Origin: Leptodactylus fallax
Taxonomy: Eukaryota; Chordata; Amphibia; Anura; Leptodactylidae
DNA: 64,000 bases
Assembly (NCBI GenBank): GCA_947044405.1
Contig: CAMRHE010000133.1
Span: forward strand, 4,668,501 to 4,732,500
Direction: 5' to 3'
In this document: positions 58,560 through 64,000 of the stretch, piece after piece
Layout: each line of letters starts with the position of its first letter
How positions within the stretch are numbered: position 1 is the first letter of the stretch
The notes under the pieces: model-generated
What the model saw: the letters and a program-made list of their open reading frames with translations, nothing else
Told to the model about the DNA's origin: nothing
Databases searched by the model: none
Made by a program: the position numbers and the translations under genes

Positions 58560-59029
58560 ATCCTACGGCCGAATACGGCCTACAACACCATACAACATCA
58601 ACACGCAGCATGCTGCACACATCCAGGGGACCTCTCCTGCGGGCTTCTTTGGTGACCTCCCAGACATCACGTGGGCCAGGCAGGCGTCATTATGCGTCGC
58701 TACGCTGGCCTGGCTCACATGACGTCTGGTCCAACATTGAAGAGGGCCAAAAGTATCGGGGAGTGTTCCGGAGACAGGGAGAGGTAAGTAACATTGTTTT
58801 TATGTTTATATCCTCCCCTGGATATCCAATCATTATACTTTGGGGTCTAAAAAGACCCCAGAGTATAAAAATTGTTCATGGGTGGTCCACAATGGGGCAC
58901 AATACTGTGTGCAGGGGCCACTATGGGGCCTAATAGTGTGTGCAGGGGCCACTATGGCGCATAATAGTGTGTGTAGGGGCCATGTCAAATGTTCACCTTG
59001 GGGCCCAGCCATTCCAAGTTACGCCTCTG
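58560..59029 (-). mobile_element. hAT-type element of the 5411 family, 5'-end copy
   Basis: The reverse complement begins CAGAGGCGTAACTTGGAATG at 59029. It then follows the order seen at 5411-6430: GGGCCCCAAGGTGAACATTT, about three minisatellite units (58880-58985), GTGGACCACCCATGAACAAT, a 38-nt hairpin at 58832-58869 with loop AAAA, the A-rich arm and the GC-rich centre (about 58640-58740). The second hairpin and the other hAT end are not recognisable, so the copy is incomplete. Confidence 0.75.
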
Positions 59030-59039
59030 AATAGGGGAT

Positions 59040-60267
59040 TGCAGAAACAGTGTAGCACAGCCCGCTCAGCTGTTTCCTTAAACTCTATCCACATGAATAC
59101 TCAAATCTCTTCCATTATTGGCACCCATACATTTTCAATATCTGTAGGTCAAAAGCAATTCCTCCTGACCTTCCCAGACACATGCATACTCACTTTGGCC
59201 AAACATGCACATGCTCTCAATGGGGATAGGGAATAAACTGCTGCCAGATAGATTCCTCTGGCGGTGGCATTTCACTGCAACTGCTAATCCTTATATCCCC
59301 CATTATATGGGGAAGCCCCATACACATTGTATTGCATTGTATTGTATTAGTAAATATCAGTCTATTATTAGGATTAGTAGACCCAGTGAAAATTGCAGTA
59401 TATAGTGCTTTCTTTTAAATATAGATAGTGACAAGGAAAATTAAAATAAAATCATCAAAAATATGTTAACATAAAATTTTGGTGACCATTTTCTGGCGAC
59501 AAATTCCCTTTAAATGGTGCATGTCATGGCCGTCTAATCTTCTGTAACCCGACAGGTCGCACTTATATGACTAATTGTTCTAGTGGACAATCCCTTATTA
59601 TAGAATATGTAATGTATTGATGTAATCCTTGGCTAATCCTGAACCAAGATGTCGGCTAATCTGGCATTCAACTAAAATGGTCCTTATGGTGGATGAAAAG
59701 AAAATCCCTACATGCCCCAATAAACTGGAATCCATTTGGACCCAATGGAAATTTCCATTGTATAGTGTGTGGGCTGAGGCAATTGGTTCCGCTCCCCACC
59801 ACAATGACACCTCAGTCCAATCTACTAGGATCACATTGAGGTAGTCGGTGTCTTGCGATGGTAACATGGTAGCATCTCTCGTATGTAGACTAGGAATTAT
59901 TCTGACTAATGGCCACCCTCCCGCATCTACACCCGCGGAGTAATTGGCACATTAGATTTATTCATACTGACATGATTTCAGTAGGCGGGGGGATGTGGGT
60001 TGAGCGTCCTCGCACATATATATAATGGTTCTCACTATACTATTGATTGAGAACGTTCTGTTATCTATAGGAAATGATTATGACTATAAACATCATTCAC
60101 GTCTAATGAGACGTCAGTCTTGTATCCGCACAATTATTAATAAGAAGCAGTGGAAATGTATCTGTGCTGCCTTATATACTATGTATCTGCCCTATATACT
60201 ATATATAGGTACTTATCTCCTCTCAACTGCCATATTTTCAAGCTTTTGAATTCCATATGTACATTAC
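59040..60267. other. Intronic, nothing recognised
   Basis: Short overlapping ORFs only. ATTGTATTGTATT runs occur near 59330. Confidence 0.4.
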
Positions 60268-60490
60268 AGGGGTTTTCCAGCCTTATGAGTTTGATGACCT
60301 ATATGTCATCAATTGTAGATTGGTGGAGGCTGCTGATCATCAAATTCCGCTTCACAGGCCTTGTGACGTCATGTATATCCATCATAGTCGGTGTGCTGCT
60401 CATTTGAATGGGGCTAGGCTGCAATACCAAGCACAGCCACTATATAATGTATGGCGCTGTGCGTGGTTTTCATTGTAGAGACAGAACACT
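60268..60490 (+). repeat. Dispersed repeat fragment (TTTTCCAGCC...GATGACCTAT type)
   Basis: GGGGTTTTCCAGCC, GATGACCTATATGTCATCA and GGCTGCAATACCAAGCACAG resemble a high-copy amphibian element as I know it. No TTAA end pair is found, so it is a fragment. Confidence 0.4.
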
Positions 60491-60495
60491 CTGGT

Positions 60496-60645
60496 CAAGG
60501 GCGTAGCTATAGGGGGTGTAGCAGTGGCCGTCACTACCAGATCCTGGACTCTAAGGAGGCCCCAAAGGTCCCTCTGGTACATAAAATATACCACTATTAT
60601 GAATGGCACAAAGTAGGTAGGGGCCTCATAACAGATTTAGCACTC
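60496..60645 (+). repeat. hAT-like repeat fragment B
   Basis: Begins near AGGGCGTAGCTATAGGGGG and matches the reverse complement of 15555-15710 over about 150 bp. Confidence 0.65.
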
Positions 60646-60944
60646 CTCTGGCTGTGATCACTTCAAACAGGCAATGTTCCATGGATGACCTATCCAAAGG
60701 ACCTTTAAAACCACTTTAAATTATTTAATTCTATTCAGCCTATAAAGCATATCAGAGTTTGTGAAAAATAGGTATGACATACAATGATGTCATCACAGCA
60801 CCCATAGTCTGAGATGCAGAATTTATAACAGGACCCCACCAGGTCCTCTTCGTCCCCCTAGAGCTCGACCCCTACATGGATGCCATAACTTTTTGTGACA
60901 TGTCAATCAGAAAGACTCAGGGGCAGATGAGTGATGGCCTGACA

Positions 60945-61312
60945 GCCAGTGGGAGCAGCTTCAGGACAAGTGGGTGTGATGCTGACTCTGGCCTCGCTTT
61001 TTACCTTAGGGGGACCAGCTTCAGGACAAGTGGATGTGATCCTTACTCCATCCTCTCTTTCTAGGTCAGGGGGACCAGCTTCAAGACAAATGGGTGTGAT
61101 CCTGACTCCGGCCTCTCTTTCTAGGTCAGGGGGACCAGCTTAGGACAAGTGGGTGTGATCCTGACTCCATCCTCTCTTTGTTGGCCAAGGGGACCAGCTT
61201 CAGGACAAGTGAGTGTGATCCTGACTCTGGCCTCTCTTTCTAGGTCAGGGGAACCAGCTTCAGGATCAGTGGATGTGATCCTGACTCTGGCCTCTCTTTC
61301 TAGGTCACATTC
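60945..61312 (+). repeat. 60-bp tandem array, about 6 units
   Basis: Units start at 60-bp steps (for example 61021 and 61081) with GGGGGACCAGCTTCAGGACA, GTGTGATCCTGACTC and CCTCTCTTTCTAGGTCA. Because 60 is divisible by 3, long open frames persist (62-64 codons), but no start, domain or splice context supports a gene. Confidence 0.9.
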
Positions 61313-61422
61313 TATAAGCGCGGTTACTGCCTATTGATATGAAGGTGGGTCCTGAGAACCTAGTTGTGTTTGGCTGTAAGAGACAGCCAATGTTGTCTTA
61401 AGCTTCATTTGTCTGTATAAAC

Positions 61423-62356
61423 TGTTAATGTTGAATGTATTTCTGTGATTCTGTTCCTTTAAGACAGCAGCCATTGTAATTGTGACATGATGCTGGAGTG
61501 AGACCCCCCTTTTATGTCAGCCTGCCTGTTCTGCAGACAGAGTGTGAGCAGAGAAGCAGGAAGTGACGAGACAGAGAGCAGCAGCCATCTTGGCAAGTGT
61601 TGTATTGAACTGGTGTGGAGATTTTTCTGTACAGCTAAGCTGTATCTTGGTCCAGAGACAAACAGAGTGTAAAGAGACAACAGGACTAGTGAGTCCACGT
61701 GAAAGGAACTGTGCTCAGTGGCTGATCAGTGAGACTGACATTGTGACTGTGTATATGGATACCACAGATAGAGACTCGCAGTGCTGTTGATGTACTGGAC
61801 GGCACCTGCTAAATCCCGGCTTACATCCCAGCTCAGTGTATGGATTCGGCAGGACTGTCAGTGTGCTGAGTGGAATCTGCTGTTGGATTACATTGCATTC
61901 AGTTGGTTTCCCTGTCTGTTAAAGAGGACTTCATTTCTCCCAAGATCCTGATAACCGTGAGGAGAGGACGCTTCACTATAAAAGAAAGGACCGACTTTGG
62001 GCCCCACCGCGCGCTTCTACGGACTGTAAGCGGTCCACCTGGACCACTGGGGAAAAGGGGGTGCACCCAAATGTGAAGTCAGGGTCAGTTAGGGATAGTT
62101 TTGAGTATATTGTTCATTCAGTGTCCATACTGCAGAAGTGGACAGAGTAAAAGTAGAAACCATTGCAGAATTTGCCTTGAAATTGTTCATGCTATATTGT
62201 ATATTTTGCTTGTCTTTAGCCCTGTCATTTTACCTTTAACTAACCTTTATTAACTTATAGTAAATATATATTTTTTTCTTGAACTACCGCGTGTGCGTTC
62301 ATTTCTGGTTGCGGAGTCCAAACCACCTGCCTTGCTCTCGGTTCACATGGCCACTA
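61423..62356 (+). mobile_element. Possible solo LTR, 934 bp
   Basis: ATAAAC occurs immediately before the TGTTAATGTT start (61417-61422) and again at 62357-62362. The interval has an LTR-like build: G/A-rich middle, a GGGCCCCACCGCGCG block, then an AT-rich stretch (TAGTAAATATATATTT) and a CG-containing end. The 3' end CCACTA is not CA, and no AATAAA is present. Class and boundaries are therefore tentative. Confidence 0.35.
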
Positions 62357-62362
62357 ATAAAC

Positions 62363-63230
62363 AGATTCTTCACTGGTAAGCATGGACATTCCTCTGTTTT
62401 TTCTGGGATTTGTACTCCCTTCATCATGGAAGGCACTCGGATGTTATTCCATTCCATTAAAAGATTGGCCCACACTTGGTCATGTGCATGAGACCTAATA
62501 TTAAAGCTCTATGAGGGTGTTGGTTTTTATTGAGGAGACTCAGTTGGTGTGCAGGCATTGCTTCCTGGGAAAAAAATGCAAATGAGCTCTACTCAGGATG
62601 GGGGAGAACTGCTTCTCAATTGTCACCTAACAGTATGAGATGTATATGTGTTACCAGCTTGTCCTCCTCTGTAATATTTCTCCGTAAAACCAATTGTGAT
62701 TTATCCTCCGCTATTTAGCCCCCCCCATGCCCCCTTCCGCTGTGTTCTGCTTTCTCGAGTGAGAACGTGTCACATTGCAGTTGCACAAGAAGAGGCTCAT
62801 GCTATAGCGATTAATCTTCTTCATCCTCTTCTACTGCAAGGGAGTCAAAACGCTGGATTGTTCTCTCCTAGAGAGCTGCTTGTAGTTTCTTCAGTCCCCC
62901 ACAGAGCTAAACAAGCAACGTTTGATATAGCAGAATTAATGGCGCGTGGCGGTCATCAGGGGGCCTTCTGGGATGGCATGCTGAGTCTTGTAGACTGACA
63001 CATACAGATTTGCTAATGTTACCTGGTTGCGGTCTGACTGATAATGTTTGTATACACTTCTATAAGAACATCATGAATGACTAGTCCTGGAGGCCTCATA
63101 CACCACGGCTGGATCAGGCAATAGGCACTGGAGGCATGCATGTAGACGTAGTCAGAAGTCATGGCCTCCTGGACCAGGGGTAACGCTGGTTACTTTCCAG
63201 TCTCTGAAGTGTAAAACCTGTATGTAGAGA
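62363..63230. other. Intronic, nothing recognised
   Basis: ORFs up to 100 codons without family features. Confidence 0.35.
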
Positions 63231-63474
63231 TGGGCAAACTGCATTAATTTCATGAATATTTGTGAGGGGCTTCATTGTTCTTGTCTTCAAGCCTCTTCTG
63301 GCGTCCTGGGTAACATCAGTGGCCTCAGCTCACCATTGAGGCCTGTAACTGGGCCTCAGCAGTCACATGGGGCATGTTGACATCTTGATGCTTGTATCAA
63401 AGCTTCATGACATCAACATACATCTATGTGACCGCTCAGATCCAATCACAGGCCTCAGTGGTGACCTGAAGATG
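63230..63474. repeat. Hairpin/foldback dispersed repeat, copy 5 (interior part)
   Basis: GAGATGGGCAAACT, then GAGGCCTGTAACTGGGCCTC and GCAGTCACATGGGGCATG, match the interiors of copies 1, 3 and 4. No hairpin is retained. The hAT element starting at 63475 is inserted at or near its end. Confidence 0.5.
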
Positions 63475-64000
63475 CAGTGGCGTAACTAGGAAAGGCTGGC
63501 CCCCAAGGTGAACATTTGACATGCTCCCCCCCCCCGCACAAACCACATTCCTGCACACACTATTATGCGCCATAGTGGCCCCTGCACACACTATTATGCC
63601 CCATAGTGGCCCCTGCACAAACTATTAAGCGCCATAGTGGCACCTGCACAGTATTATGCCCCATAGTGGCCCCTGCACACAGTATTATGCCCCATAGTGG
63701 TCCCTGCACACTGTATTATGCCCTATAGTGGACCCTGCACACTGTATTATGCCCCATAGTGGACCCTGCACACAGTATTATGCCCCATTGTGGACCACCT
63801 ATGAACAATTATTATACTCTGGGGTCTTTTCAGGCCCCAGAGTATAATGATCGGAGACCCAGGGGAGGACACAAACATAAAAAACAGTGTTACTGTAACG
63901 TCTCTGCCGTTTCGGGTCTCGGCGCCGCCCTCCGCTCGCACGCTGTGGCGAAAGAGGCGTCTTCAATTTGGTTCTTTGTGTAAGCTTCTTGATGCTCAGT
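63475..64000 (+). mobile_element. hAT-type element of the 5411 family, cut by window edge
   Basis: Starts CAGTGGCGTAACTAGGAAAG, with TGAAGATG as the left flanking octamer, and follows the 5411 element: CCCCAAGGTGAACATTTGAC, a C-run, about eight minisatellite units (63545-63795), GTGGACCACCTATGAACAAT, the hairpin 63811-63848 (loop TTTC) and the A-rich arm. The rest lies beyond the window. Confidence 0.85.

Larger units (their letters stand above)
53809..64000 (+). other. nox4: NOX4 intron 2, partial
   Basis: Starts with donor GTAAGC and continues past the window edge; more than 10 kb. It holds minisatellites, MITE fragments, a probable LTR and two copies of the hAT/hairpin family. No other exon of NOX4 or any other gene was recognised on either strand. 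Confidence 0.75.

Noticed and set aside
58436..58933. 165-codon + strand ORF
   Set aside because: It runs through a dispersed repeat fragment, the antisense of the hAT-type element and its hairpin; no protein family features.
60876..61337. Repetitive protein from the 60-bp array
   Set aside because: The period divides by three, so open frames arise automatically; three frames are open at once and none has a signal of coding use.
53809..64000. NOX4 exon 3
   Set aside because: Searched for the segment following HQMLG in the family; nothing similar with an AG acceptor was seen, so exon 3 is placed outside the window.

Overview
The window looks like a piece of an anuran (frog or toad) nuclear genome, though species cannot be read from it. 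The case rests on GT-AG exons of a vertebrate gene, vertebrate-type Tc1, mariner, L1-like and Tx1-like elements, TTAA-flanked MITEs, (ATCT)n tracts and long minisatellites. Most of the 64 kb is intergenic or intronic and repeat-derived. The only host gene I can support is the 5' part of NOX4 on the + strand. Exon 1 is at 51763-51819 and exon 2 at 53713-53808. Intron 1 is complete and intron 2 runs past the right edge.

Layout, left half. Positions 1-9300 hold copies of a hairpin-bearing foldback repeat, a foldback MITE, and a complete 1300-bp hAT-type non-autonomous element with a perfect 8-bp target duplication (5403-6718). Positions 9310-11500 are microsatellite DNA carrying an apparently intact Tc1 transposon (9773-11339; 349-codon transposase). 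Positions 11500-20200 mix MITEs, (ATCT)n tracts, a probable solo LTR and a decayed mariner fragment. Positions 20216-27409 are a full-length but inactivated L1-type LINE on the minus strand, flanked by a 19-bp target duplication. It is itself split by a 715-bp insertion with a 5-bp duplication.

Layout, right half. Positions 27400-37690 hold several TTAA-flanked MITEs, a 97-bp tandem array and other dispersed repeats. Positions 37690-51030 are a block of about 10 kb of 35-bp satellite. It is cut by a 3266-bp retroelement (42680-45945) that encodes a gag-like triple CCHC zinc-knuckle protein but no reverse transcriptase. The satellite ends about 730 bp before the NOX4 start codon. From there to the right edge is NOX4: intron 1 contains a 31-bp array and intron 2 contains several minisatellites, a probable LTR and two more copies of the hAT/hairpin family.

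The most noteworthy features are the zinc-knuckle-only retroelement inside the satellite, the hairpin-ended foldback family and its capture inside a hAT element, the intact Tc1 copy, and the placement of two large tandem arrays on either side of the NOX4 first exon.
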